Source: CAMLDH01 sp966250375
GTDB taxonomy: Bacteria > Pseudomonadota > Gammaproteobacteria > Burkholderiales > Burkholderiaceae_D
Direction of reading: 5' to 3'
Length of the DNA stretch: 36,443 nucleotides
NCBI GenBank assembly: GCA_966250375.1
Contig: CBINHE010000044.1
Span: forward strand, 1 to 36,443
Shown here: piece by piece, positions 23,121 to 31,620 of the stretch
Layout of the letters: each line of letters opens with the position of its first letter
How positions within the stretch are numbered: position 1 is the first letter of the stretch
Made by a program: the position numbers and the translations under genes
Notes under the pieces: model-generated
Databases searched by the model: none
What the model saw: only the letters and a program-made list of their open reading frames with translations
What the model was told of the DNA's origin: nothing

Positions 23121-25058
23121 TCAGGCCGCCGTTTGCGCGTCAGTTGGTGCGGTGGTAAAGCCCTTGAAGCCGCCCTTTTTCAGGTGTACCAGCAACAGCG
23201 AAATAGCGGCCGGCGTGACGCCTGCAATGCGCGATGCCTGACCCAATGTTTCCGGTTGGTGCTTGTTCAGTTTTTGCCTCACTTCGATCGATAGCGCTTT
23301 CACTTCCATGTAGTCGAGCTTGGCCGGCAGTTTCAGGTTTTCATAATGTTCGTGGCGCTCCACCTCTTTGGCCTGGCGGTCGATGTAACCAGCGTATTTG
23401 AGTTGGATTTCGATCTGCTCTTTGACCGCATCTTCTGCAATGCCGGGACCGGCGATATCCTGGCCGTCAATGCCTTTCAGACTCATCAGGCTGTCATAGC
23501 TGATGTTCGGCCGGCGTAACAAGTCAGCGAGCGCATACTCTCTTTCAATTGCCTTGCCGAGCACGCGCTCTGCTTCCTGTTGGCTCAGGATGCGAGGACT
23601 GACCCAAGTCGATTTCAGGCGTTCCAGTTCACGTGCAACTGCTTCGCGTTTTGTTTCAAACTGCGCCCATTGCGCATCGCCGACGCAGCCGAGCCGGCGA
23701 CCGATTTCGGTCAGGCGCATGTCGGCGTTGTCTTCCCGCAAGCTCAACCGGTATTCGGCGCGGCTGGTAAACATGCGATACGGCTCCAGTACGCCTTGCG
23801 TAATCAGGTCGTCGACCAGTACACCCAGATATGCTTCATCACGGCGCGGGGTCCATGCATCGCGGCCTTGGGTTTGCAACGCGGCGTTCAATCCGGCCAG
23901 CATACCTTGCGCCGCCGCTTCTTCGTAACCGGTGGTGCCGTTGATCTGGCCGGCAAAGAACAAGCCCTGCACAACCTTGGTTTCGAGCGAAGCTTTCAAT
24001 CCACGTGGATCAAAATAGTCATACTCAATCGCATAGCCGGGACGCAGGATATGCGCGTTTTCCATGCCGCGCATCGATTGCACCAATGCGAGTTGCACGT
24101 CGAACGGCAGACTGGTCGAGATACCGTTCGGGTAAAACTCGTTGGTGGTCAGCCCTTCCGGCTCCAGGAAAATCTGATGCGAATCCTTGCCGGCAAAACG
24201 ATGGATCTTGTCCTCGATCGATGGGCAGTAGCGTGGACCCACACCTTCGATCACGCCGGTATACATCGGGCTGCGATCAAGGCCGGTGCGGATGATGTCG
24301 TGCGTGCGTTCGTTGGTATGCGTGATCCAGCATGACAATTGTTTTGGATGCATTGCGACCGAACCCATCACCGAAAATACGGGAACCGGATCGAGATCGC
24401 CCGGCTGTTCCTGCATCACCGAAAAATCGATGGTGCGGCCATCGATGCGTGGCGGCGTACCGGTTTTCAGGCGCCCTTGCGGTAACTTCATTTCTTTCAG
24501 GCGAGCCGACAAGGACACGGCGGGTGGATCGCCAGCGCGACCGGCAGAATAATTATTGAGGCCGACATGGATTTTGCCGTCGAGGAAAGTGCCTGCGGTC
24601 AGCACCACCGCGCGGCTGCGAAACTGGATGCCGACTTGCGTGACGGCACCCACCACGCGGTCGCCCTCCATCATCAGATCATCGACCGCCTGCTGGAACA
24701 ACCACAAATTCGGCTGATTTTCCAAGCGCGAACGAATCGCCTGCTTGTACAAGATACGGTCGGCTTGCGCACGCGTTGCGCGTACCGCCGGGCCTTTCGA
24801 TGAATTCAGGATACGGAACTGGATGCCGGCCTCATCGGTCGCAATTGCCATCGCACCGCCCATCGCATCGACCTCCCTGACCAAATGTCCTTTGCCGATA
24901 CCTCCGATGGAGGGATTGCACGACATTTGACCGAGGGTTTCAATATTGTGCGTGAGCAGTAAAGTCTTCTGTCCCATCCGCGCGGATGCAAGCGCAGCTT
25001 CGGTTCCGGCATGACCGCCGCCGACAACAATGACATCGAATTCTGTAGGAAACAGCAT
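23121..25058 (-). CDS. mnmG: tRNA uridine-34 modification enzyme MnmG (GidA)
   Basis: The 645-residue FAD-dependent enzyme acts with MnmE to install the (carboxymethyl)aminomethyl group on wobble uridine of certain tRNAs. The FAD-binding motif is VIVVGGGHAGTEAA (residues 9-22); the conserved MnmG segments CNPSIGGIGKGHLVREVDAMGG, TAGTFLDGKIHVG and TGYEEAAAQG are intact; the C-terminal helical domain with ALSIEVRQKLNKHQPETLGQASRIAGVTPAAISLLLVHLK binds MnmE. Full family length. It heads the mnmG-rsmG-parA-parB run; a TATAAT -10 box lies at 25257..25252. Confidence 0.97.
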   Translation of the reverse strand: MLFPTEFDVIVVGGGHAGTEAALASARMGQKTLLLTHNIETLGQMSCNPSIGGIGKGHLVREVDAMGGAMAIATDEAGIQFRILNSSKGPAVRATRAQADRILYKQAIRSRLENQPNLWLFQQAVDDLMMEGDRVVGAVTQVGIQFRSRAVVLTAGTFLDGKIHVGLNNYSAGRAGDPPAVSLSARLKEMKLPQGRLKTGTPPRIDGRTIDFSVMQEQPGDLDPVPVFSVMGSVAMHPKQLSCWITHTNERTHDIIRTGLDRSPMYTGVIEGVGPRYCPSIEDKIHRFAGKDSHQIFLEPEGLTTNEFYPNGISTSLPFDVQLALVQSMRGMENAHILRPGYAIEYDYFDPRGLKASLETKVVQGLFFAGQINGTTGYEEAAAQGMLAGLNAALQTQGRDAWTPRRDEAYLGVLVDDLITQGVLEPYRMFTSRAEYRLSLREDNADMRLTEIGRRLGCVGDAQWAQFETKREAVARELERLKSTWVSPRILSQQEAERVLGKAIEREYALADLLRRPNISYDSLMSLKGIDGQDIAGPGIAEDAVKEQIEIQLKYAGYIDRQAKEVERHEHYENLKLPAKLDYMEVKALSIEVRQKLNKHQPETLGQASRIAGVTPAAISLLLVHLKKGGFKGFTTAPTDAQTAA

Positions 25059-25315
25059 AGTGCGCCCAATGAGACGGTGAAGAGCAAATTACAGAGAAAT
25101 AAGGAGGGCGAATTGCGCAAATGCACGGACTGAAAGCGCACATTACGCGCACTGCCGGCACCGGATTCTGACCGAAGCACACGCCACATCGGCGTGCACT
25201 TTGGTCAAAAAGCATCTATCAGACATTCCTGCAACAGGCTCTGGAGGCGAGATTATAAAGTCTTTTTGGGTTTCATTCGCGCTATTCATCTTTCCCGCCA
25301 CAGCAACCGATATTT

Positions 25316-25331
25316 TGTTCCACGTGAAACA
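25316..25331. promoter_or_regulatory. parS: parS centromere site 1
   Basis: TGTTCCACGTGAAACA differs at one position from the conserved chromosomal parS TGTTTCACGTGAAACA. It lies upstream of mnmG-rsmG-parA-parB, the usual place for origin-proximal ParB loading sites. Confidence 0.93.
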
Positions 25332-25460
25332 AAAAATTGCCCGACAACCAGCATTTTGGGCAGACGTTTGAGCGGGAAGTATATATAACCCGATTTATTC
25401 CAAGTGAATGCATACTTGCTTTTTTGGCATGGCGCCGAATGCCGATTCGCTTTTCATCAA

Positions 25461-25476
25461 TGTTTCACGTGGAACA
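25461..25476. promoter_or_regulatory. parS: parS centromere site 2
   Basis: TGTTTCACGTGGAACA also has one change from the consensus and is the exact reverse complement of site 1. The two sites are 145 bases apart. Confidence 0.93.
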
Positions 25477-25489
25477 CATCGCTGCCCAT

Positions 25490-26251
25490 TTATTTCAAAA
25501 ATGCATCGTAGCCAGTTTTCAGAATCAATGCTGATACGACAAACAAGAAAATTTTGCGCACAAAGCCGCTACCATGCCGGATCGCAAGGCGGCTGCCAAT
25601 CAAGGAACCCGCCACATTGCACACCGCCATCACCACCCCAACCTGCCACAACAAATGGCCACTATAGCCAAACCACATTAGCGCAGACAAATTACACGCA
25701 ACATTGACCACCTTTGCCACCGCCGACGCACCAAGAAAGTCGAAACCAAAGAACCGTACAAACAAGAACACGAGAAAACTGCCTGTGCCTGGACCAAAGA
25801 ATCCATCGTAAAAACCGATGCACCCACCCCCTCCGATAGCGAAAAACTTTTCCTTGTAGCCATCATGCAGCGGCGCATGTACGCTGCCGAAGTCCTTTTT
25901 CTTCAGCGTATACAGCGCGACCGCAATCAGGATGAATGGCAATAATTTGCGGACAAAGTCCGGCGGTATCCGCGTCACCGTGTACGCGCCGAAAAATGCC
26001 AGAATGAATGCAGCCATGGCGGCCGGTGCTGCGGTACTCCATTGCAGCCGCACCCGCCGCGAAAAATTGATTGCGGCCGCGCCGGTTCCCCACACACCGG
26101 CCAACTTGCTGGTACCCAACAGCGTTGCCGGCACCACATTGGTCAAAGTGGAAAATAATGCCGGCGTCTGAATCAACCCTCCCCCACCCACTACCGCATC
26201 GATGGCGCCAGCCACAAATGCAGCGGTGCCGAGAATCAGATAGTCGGTCAT
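25490..26251 (-). CDS. TSUP family (TauE/SafE) membrane permease
   Basis: The 253-residue protein has about eight hydrophobic segments. The family motif GAIDAVVGGGGLIQTPAL near the N-terminus and its internal echo GGGGCIGFYDGFFGPGTGSFLVF at about residues 138-160 are the two repeated glycine-rich loops of the TauE/SafE (formerly DUF81) family. These proteins export or import small organic or sulfur-containing anions; the substrate here is unknown. It is a monocistronic minus-strand gene ending 14 bases before parS site 2. No neighbour hints at its substrate. Confidence 0.9.
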   Translation of the reverse strand: MTDYLILGTAAFVAGAIDAVVGGGGLIQTPALFSTLTNVVPATLLGTSKLAGVWGTGAAAINFSRRVRLQWSTAAPAAMAAFILAFFGAYTVTRIPPDFVRKLLPFILIAVALYTLKKKDFGSVHAPLHDGYKEKFFAIGGGGCIGFYDGFFGPGTGSFLVFLFVRFFGFDFLGASAVAKVVNVACNLSALMWFGYSGHLLWQVGVVMAVCNVAGSLIGSRLAIRHGSGFVRKIFLFVVSALILKTGYDAFLK

Positions 26252-26621
26252 GTTGGCCAGATCCTGGCCGTGTGTTTCTGCTGTGGCGCTATCGTTGTAA
26301 TGAGCATTGAAAGAGTTGTGCGGTGCGGCGGACCTTGGCCCGGGAAATTGAAGGGATGATGGCTGGCATCAAAGTTCTTGCATTTTACTCGGGAGTAAGG
26401 AAGCGCGAAGGCATTGGCCTTGTGAGCAACAATCTGGTGATGGGGAAAACGATGCTGCGGGTGCAGCTTTTGACGAACATCCACGTAACGCATCGCGTGA
26501 CGATGCGCGAACCATTTACGCAATGGCACTACAAGAAAAACCCTGCATCAACAAAAAAGCCTTTTAATTCAATCTACTATGCGCAACATATTGAAAATTT
26601 CACGCAATCCACTGGAGGAAA
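26252..26621. other. Intergenic region between livM and the TSUP gene
   Basis: I see no supported gene, repeat or clear terminator in these 370 bases. Open frames on both strands are shadows or lack ribosome binding sites. A promoter for the TSUP gene is presumably here but could not be read with confidence. Confidence 0.45.
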
Positions 26622-27593
26622 TCAGCGCACCGCCGGCCGCGAAAAACGCACCACGATTTCACCCACAATCCCACGCCGGAATGCCAACACGCATACGATA
26701 AAGATGAAGCCGGTAACGATCGTGACCGACTCACCTATCGAATTGAACCATTCAATCTGCGTCACCGATGCCAACCAGTTGCCTAAATCGCCCAAGCGGT
26801 TTTCCAGCGCAATGATGATAATCGCGCCGATGATCGGCCCGACCATCGTGCCCAAACCGCCGACCAGGGTCATTAATACCACCAGACCCGACATCGTCCA
26901 GTGCACATCGGTCAGTGTCTCGAAACCCAGCACCGCGGTTTTTGTCGCTCCCGCCAAGCCCGCCAATGCCGCCGACAGCACGAACACCAGCAGCTTGTAT
27001 TTGTCGACGTCATAACCAAGTGAAATAGCGCGCGGCTCATTTTCCTTGATCGCTTTCAACACTTGGCCGAATGGCGAATGCACGGTTCGCACGATCAATG
27101 CAAAACCACCGACCGCGATCGCCAGCACCAAGTAGTACATCGTCAAATCATTCTCCAAATCCAACAGGCCAAGCAATTTACCGCGCGGCACGCCTTGCAA
27201 GCCATCTTCGCCGCCAGTGAACGGTGTCTGCAAACAAACGAAGTACAACATTTGCGCCAACGCCAGTGTAATCATCGTGAAGTAAATCCCCTGCCGCCGA
27301 ATAGCAAAGCTGCCCATCAGCAAGCCGATGCCGGCACCCGCCGCAGCTCCCAGCACCAGTCCCCCTTCGGTCGGCAATCCCAGCGTCTTCAGCGCATAGC
27401 CGGCAACGTAACCGGCACCGCCAAAAAACGCCGCGTGGCCGAATGACAGCAAACCGGTGAAACCAATTAGCAAGTTGAATGCACACGCAAAGAGCGCAAA
27501 GCACAGCACTTTCATCAGAAACACCGGATACATGAAGAAAGGTGCGACCAATGCTGCCGCTAGCGCGATACCGTACCAAATTTTTTTGTTCAC
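26622..27593 (-). CDS. Branched-chain amino acid-type ABC transporter permease (LivM-like)
   Basis: The 323-residue inner-membrane permease starts at a GTG. It has about nine hydrophobic helices. The LivM-family segments NLLIGFTGLLSFGHAAFFGGAGYVAGY (residues about 40-66) and the coupling loop KAIKENEPRAISLGYDVDKYKL (about 182-203) are intact. It pairs with the LivH-like permease encoded upstream. The last gene of the transporter unit. The HAAT family carries branched-chain amino acids but also amides, urea and aromatic acids, so the substrate is open. Confidence 0.9.
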   Translation of the reverse strand: MNKKIWYGIALAAALVAPFFMYPVFLMKVLCFALFACAFNLLIGFTGLLSFGHAAFFGGAGYVAGYALKTLGLPTEGGLVLGAAAGAGIGLLMGSFAIRRQGIYFTMITLALAQMLYFVCLQTPFTGGEDGLQGVPRGKLLGLLDLENDLTMYYLVLAIAVGGFALIVRTVHSPFGQVLKAIKENEPRAISLGYDVDKYKLLVFVLSAALAGLAGATKTAVLGFETLTDVHWTMSGLVVLMTLVGGLGTMVGPIIGAIIIIALENRLGDLGNWLASVTQIEWFNSIGESVTIVTGFIFIVCVLAFRRGIVGEIVVRFSRPAVR

Positions 27594-27714
27594 AGTAGAT
27601 GTCCCGTTTCCATTAACAGCCCGGAGAAGCGAAGCGCATCCAAGGCTTTTGCAACCGCCAAACCGGATTTCACCTCATTACCTCCGGGCTATCTTCCACC
27701 GCTTGTGATGCGCT

Positions 27715-28599
27715 TTATTTCTCTTTACCGAACAAGCCTGCCGGGCGAATCATCAACACAATTGCCATCACGATGAACACCACCGTGGCCGATAGCTGCG
27801 GGTAAAACACGCGCGTCAATCCTTCAATCACCCCCAACCCCAGCCCGGTCAGAATCGAACCCATGATCGATCCCATGCCACCGATCACCACAACCGCGAA
27901 CACGACGATAATCAGGTTCGAACCCATCAGCGGCGATACCTGGATCACCGGCGCTGCCAGCACGCCCGCCAAGCCCGCCAGCGCCACGCCGAAACCGTAG
28001 GTCAGCGTCACCATCAACGGCACATTGATGCCAAAGGCTTCCACCAGTTTCGGATTCTCGGTGCCGGCGCGCAGATACGCGCCGAGCTTGGTTTTTTCAA
28101 TCACGAACCACGTCGCAAAACACACTGCCAGCGATACGAATACGACCCATGCGCGGTAATTCGGCAAGATCATGAAGCCCAGGTTGGTGGCGCCCTGCAA
28201 TGCGTCTGGCACCGAATAAGGCTGTCCGGACACCCCATAGAACGAGCGGAATAACCCCTCAAGCATCAAGGTAATGCCGAAGGTCAATAACAAGCCATAC
28301 AAGTGATCGAGCTTGTACAACCAGCGCAGCATGCTTTTTTCGATCAGGATGCCGAATGCGCCAACCACTAGCGGCGTCGCAACCAGCATCATCCAGTAAT
28401 TGAGCCCCAAATAATTCAATCCCATCCATGCAACAAAGGCACCCACCATGTAAAGCGCACCGTGCGCGAAGTTGATTACATTGAGCAAGCCGAAAATGAC
28501 GGCGAGGCCAAGCGACAACATTGCGTAAAACGAACCGTTGACCAGCCCCAGCAACAATTGGCTCATCATCGCTTGCAGGGGAATGCCGAAAATTTCCAT
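27715..28599 (-). CDS. Branched-chain amino acid-type ABC transporter permease (LivH-like)
   Basis: The 294-residue membrane protein has the LivH signature LLGLVNGSFYAMLSLGLAVIFGLLNVINFAHGALYMVGAF at its N-terminus and the coupling segment TKLGAYLRAGTENPKLVEAFGINV at about residues 170-193. About eight helices are visible. It forms the heteromeric channel with the LivM-like protein encoded 121 bases downstream. A terminator-like hairpin separates it from the upstream binding-protein gene, so its expression is probably lower. Confidence 0.9.
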   Translation of the reverse strand: MEIFGIPLQAMMSQLLLGLVNGSFYAMLSLGLAVIFGLLNVINFAHGALYMVGAFVAWMGLNYLGLNYWMMLVATPLVVGAFGILIEKSMLRWLYKLDHLYGLLLTFGITLMLEGLFRSFYGVSGQPYSVPDALQGATNLGFMILPNYRAWVVFVSLAVCFATWFVIEKTKLGAYLRAGTENPKLVEAFGINVPLMVTLTYGFGVALAGLAGVLAAPVIQVSPLMGSNLIIVVFAVVVIGGMGSIMGSILTGLGLGVIEGLTRVFYPQLSATVVFIVMAIVLMIRPAGLFGKEK

Positions 28600-28644
28600 G
28601 GCGAATTCACGAAAAAGTCACCGCGATAGATGACAGGACAAGAG

Positions 28645-28678
28645 AAAAAAGTGGCGTGTCCGACCCATGCGGCACGCC
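28645..28678 (-). terminator. Terminator/attenuator between the binding-protein gene and livH
   Basis: Minus strand: arms GGCGTG and CACGCC (28678..28673 and 28658..28653), extended by CCG/CGG with one bulge, then AC and a run of six T (28650..28645). It lies about 20 bases after the livK-like stop codon. Partial termination here would give more binding protein than permease, a common arrangement. Confidence 0.75.
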
Positions 28679-28697
28679 GTCCACGGTTACCGGCGGC

Positions 28698-29906
28698 TTA
28701 CTTCCAGAGCGCGCATTTCGATTCCGCCTTGGTCGTGAATGCCTGATCGCCCGCAATCGTCTGCACCATCTTGTAGTAATCCCACGGTGCCTTGGATTCG
28801 GCTGGCGTCTTCACCTGCATCAGGAACATGTCATGCACCATGCGGCCATCCGGACGCACCACGCCGCCTTTTGCATACATGTCGTTGATCTTGGTCGACT
28901 TCAGTTTCTCCAGCACTTTTTCCGGGTTGTCGGTACCGGCCGCCTTCACTGCATTCAAGTAAGTCATCGCGGCTGAATAATCCGCTGCCTGCAAACTCGA
29001 CGGCATCTTCTTCATCTTGGCGAAATAGCGGCGCGCCCATTTGCGCGAATCGTCGCTTTGATCCCAGTACCAGCTGTCGGTCAGATACATGCCCTGCGTC
29101 AGCGGCAAGGTCAGCGAATGCACATCGTTGATGAACATCAAGAGGCCAGCCAGCCTCATCGTCTTGGTGATGCCGAATTCGTTGGCGGCCTTGATCGCGT
29201 TGATCGTGTCGCCGCCGGCATTGGCCAAACCGAGAATCTGCGCTTTCGATGACTGCGCCTGCAGCAGGAAGGAAGAAAAGTCGGAAGCCGACAATGGATG
29301 CTTGACCGAACCGAGCACGGTGCCGCCCGATGCCGACACTACTCTCGCGGTATCGTTTTCCAGCGAGTGGCCGAAGGCATAATCGGCGGTCAGGAAGAAC
29401 CAGGTCTTGCCGCCCTGCTTCACCACCGCCGAGCCGGTACCTCTGGCCAGCGCCACCGTATCGTAAGCATAATGCACCGTGTAAGGCGTACATTCTTCAT
29501 TGGTCAGGCGAGCGCTGCCCGCACCGACCGCAATGAAAGGCTTTTTCTTCTCGGCCGCCAGTTTCGACATCGCCAGGCTAGTACCGGAATTGGTACCACC
29601 AATCAAGAGATCGACACCTTGCCGATCAAACCATTCACGCGCCTTGCTGGCGGCAATGTCCGCCTTGTTCTGATGGTCGGCGGACACGAATTCGATCTTC
29701 TTGCCGTTGACGCTGCCGCCGAAATCAGCAATCGCCATTTTGATCGCTTCCGCGCCGCCTTGTCCGTCGATATCGGAATACAGACCCGACACATCCGTGA
29801 TGAAGCCGATTTTGACGACGTCGCCAGACGTCTGGGCGGACGCCGATACGGCACATCCCAGTGCAAGCGCGGCGGACACCGCAAACGCCATTGTTTTCAA
29901 CTTCAT
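28698..29906 (-). CDS. Periplasmic binding protein of the LivK-like ABC transporter
   Basis: From the ATG at 29906, which follows AAAGGAG, the protein has 402 residues. The signal peptide MKLKTMAFAVSAALALGC...ASA is cleaved probably after Ala24. The mature protein starts with the type I periplasmic binding fold: VVKIGFITDVSGLYSDIDGQGG, then VDLLIGGTNSGTSLAMSKLA and TYDTVALARG-like segments. Its C-terminal part (GGVVRPDGRMVHDMFLMQVK) fits the Peripla_BP_6 subfamily often found beside dehydrogenase genes rather than a strict leucine-binding protein. Cysteines in LTNEECTPY and SKCALWK may form a disulfide. It captures the substrate for the LivH/LivM channel. Confidence 0.88.
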   Translation of the reverse strand: MKLKTMAFAVSAALALGCAVSASAQTSGDVVKIGFITDVSGLYSDIDGQGGAEAIKMAIADFGGSVNGKKIEFVSADHQNKADIAASKAREWFDRQGVDLLIGGTNSGTSLAMSKLAAEKKKPFIAVGAGSARLTNEECTPYTVHYAYDTVALARGTGSAVVKQGGKTWFFLTADYAFGHSLENDTARVVSASGGTVLGSVKHPLSASDFSSFLLQAQSSKAQILGLANAGGDTINAIKAANEFGITKTMRLAGLLMFINDVHSLTLPLTQGMYLTDSWYWDQSDDSRKWARRYFAKMKKMPSSLQAADYSAAMTYLNAVKAAGTDNPEKVLEKLKSTKINDMYAKGGVVRPDGRMVHDMFLMQVKTPAESKAPWDYYKMVQTIAGDQAFTTKAESKCALWK

Positions 29907-29958
29907 TATTTTTCTCCTTTGATATAAAGACGGATGCATCCACTCCACAAGCCAATTT

Positions 29959-30669
29959 TCATACACCGAGCAATTCGTTGAGCACGGGCATCTTGGCATT
30001 CAGTTCAGAGGCCGCAAAAGTCTCGACAATCTGACCATGCTCCACCACGTAAAACCGGTCCGCCAGCGGCGCTGCAAAACGAAAATTCTGTTCCACCATC
30101 ACGATGGTGTAACCCTTGGCTTTCAAGGTCTTGATCATGCGTGCGAGTGTCTGCACGATCACCGGCGCCAATCCCTCCGAAATCTCGTCGAGCAACAGCA
30201 AGCGCGCACCAGTGCGCAGAATGCGCGCGACCGCCAGCATCTGCTGCTCGCCGCCCGACAGGCGCGTGCCCTGGCTCGATTTGCGCTCTTCCAGATTGGG
30301 AAACATCTCGTAGATTTCCTTGATCGACATGCCCCGATCAGTCTTCGACAAAAGCGGCGGCAACATCAGGTTTTCTTCAGTCGACAGCGATGAAAAAATG
30401 CCGCGCTCTTCGGGGCAATAGCCCACGCCCAGATGCGCAACCTTGTAGGTCGGCAAACCGATGACTTCAACGCCATTGATCTTGATCGAACCTTTGCGCG
30501 CCCCGGTCAATCCCATGATCGCGCGCAACGTCGTGGTGCGCCCTGCCCCATTGCGCCCCAGCAGCGTGACGACCTCGCCTTGATTCACGACCAGATTGAC
30601 GTCATGCAAAATATGCGACTCGCCATACCAGACATGCAGGTGTTTGATTTCCAGTGCAGGCGTCGTCAT
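29959..30669 (-). CDS. LivF-like ABC ATPase with an arginine in place of the Walker A lysine
   Basis: From the ATG at 30669, which overlaps the livG stop (TGATG), the protein has 236 residues. The signature LSGGEQQM, Walker B RLLLLDEISEGLAP, Q-loop and switch histidine-equivalent region (TIVMVEQNF, the LivF form) are present. The Walker A motif reads GRNGAGRTTT: Arg44 replaces the lysine that normally holds the nucleotide phosphates (codon CGC at 30540..30538). The rest is normal. It should pair with the LivG-like ATPase. The change may reduce activity at one of the two ATP sites or be tolerated in this subfamily. Confidence 0.88.
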   Translation of the reverse strand: MTTPALEIKHLHVWYGESHILHDVNLVVNQGEVVTLLGRNGAGRTTTLRAIMGLTGARKGSIKINGVEVIGLPTYKVAHLGVGYCPEERGIFSSLSTEENLMLPPLLSKTDRGMSIKEIYEMFPNLEERKSSQGTRLSGGEQQMLAVARILRTGARLLLLDEISEGLAPVIVQTLARMIKTLKAKGYTIVMVEQNFRFAAPLADRFYVVEHGQIVETFAASELNAKMPVLNELLGV

Positions 30670-31442
30670 CAATGGACACCTTCCAACCCGCCCGATGCGG
30701 TGCCCATATAGGCCTCCATCACCTGCGGATTATTCGACACTTCCTTATAGCTGCCTTCAGCCAGAATCGCGCCGCGCTGCAATACCGAAATCTTGTCGCA
30801 GATGCCGGACACCACGCTCATGTTGTGCTCCACCATCAGGATCGTGCGACCCGCCGATACTTTCTTGATCAGGTCGGTCACGCGGCTCACGTCTTCATGC
30901 CCCATGCCTTGCGTCGGCTCATCGAGCAGCATCAATTCCGGTTCCATCGCCAGCGTGGTCGCGATTTCGAGCGCGCGCTTGCGGCCGTATGGCAGATCGA
31001 CAGTGATGGTATCGGCGAATTCAGTCAGATCGACCTGCGCCAGCAACTCCAGCGCGCGACCATTCAAGTGCGACAACGTGCGCTCGCTTTTCCAGAAATG
31101 AAAGGAGGTACCCAGCGCGCGCTGCAAACCGATGCGCACGTTTTCCATCACGCTCAAATGCGGAAACACCGCAGAAATCTGAAACGAACGGATCACGCCC
31201 TGCCGCGCAATTTGCGCCGGCTTCGCCTCGGTGATGTCGTGCTTGTTGAAAAAGATTTTGCCGGAGGTCGGCACCAGAAATTTCGTCAGCAAATTGAAGC
31301 ACGTGGTCTTGCCCGCGCCGTTCGGTCCGATTAATGCATGAATGTGACCGCGCATCACTTGCAGATTCACATCATTCACCGCAGTGAAGCCCTTGAACTC
31401 TTTGTTCAACTTGTGCGTTTCCAGGATGACGTCGGTCATCAT
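30669..31442 (-). CDS. LivG-like ABC ATPase
   Basis: The protein has 257 residues, or 256 from the second of two adjacent ATG codons; AAGGAG lies just upstream. Walker A is GPNGAGKTT with the normal lysine, the LivG-specific extended region GLQRALGTSFHFWKSER is present, Walker B is LMLLDEPTQGMG and the switch region is TILMVEHNM. The signature motif is unusual: where most members read LSYGEQR, this protein has VDLPYGRKRALEIATTLA, which is a known LivG-type variant form. First gene of the transporter unit. Confidence 0.88.
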   Translation of the reverse strand: MMTDVILETHKLNKEFKGFTAVNDVNLQVMRGHIHALIGPNGAGKTTCFNLLTKFLVPTSGKIFFNKHDITEAKPAQIARQGVIRSFQISAVFPHLSVMENVRIGLQRALGTSFHFWKSERTLSHLNGRALELLAQVDLTEFADTITVDLPYGRKRALEIATTLAMEPELMLLDEPTQGMGHEDVSRVTDLIKKVSAGRTILMVEHNMSVVSGICDKISVLQRGAILAEGSYKEVSNNPQVMEAYMGTASGGLEGVH

Positions 31443-31620
31443 GTCTCCTTGCTGCTTAATTTTTAAGCATGAAGAAACGTTGCAAAGTAGATGAAACCGG
31501 AATGAATTTTATCCACGCAATGATGTTGCATGGATCAGTGTATTGCGGCTGGAATGTACTTGTTTGAGCTTACTCACTGCATGTGCAATTGATTTTCTCA
31601 ATGCAGCACAAGCATGAGTA

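Larger units (their letters stand above)
25059..25489. other. Intergenic region with parS sites and mnmG promoter
   Basis: No gene is supported. On the minus strand a TATAAT hexamer (25257..25252) is a plausible -10 box for mnmG with a poor -35, giving a leader of about 185 bases. The two parS sites lie at 25316-25331 and 25461-25476. Confidence 0.6.

Noticed and set aside
26323..27015. Plus-strand open frame (230 codons) overlapping livM
   Set aside because: More than half is antisense to livM, and the unique part has no recognisable motif or start signal.
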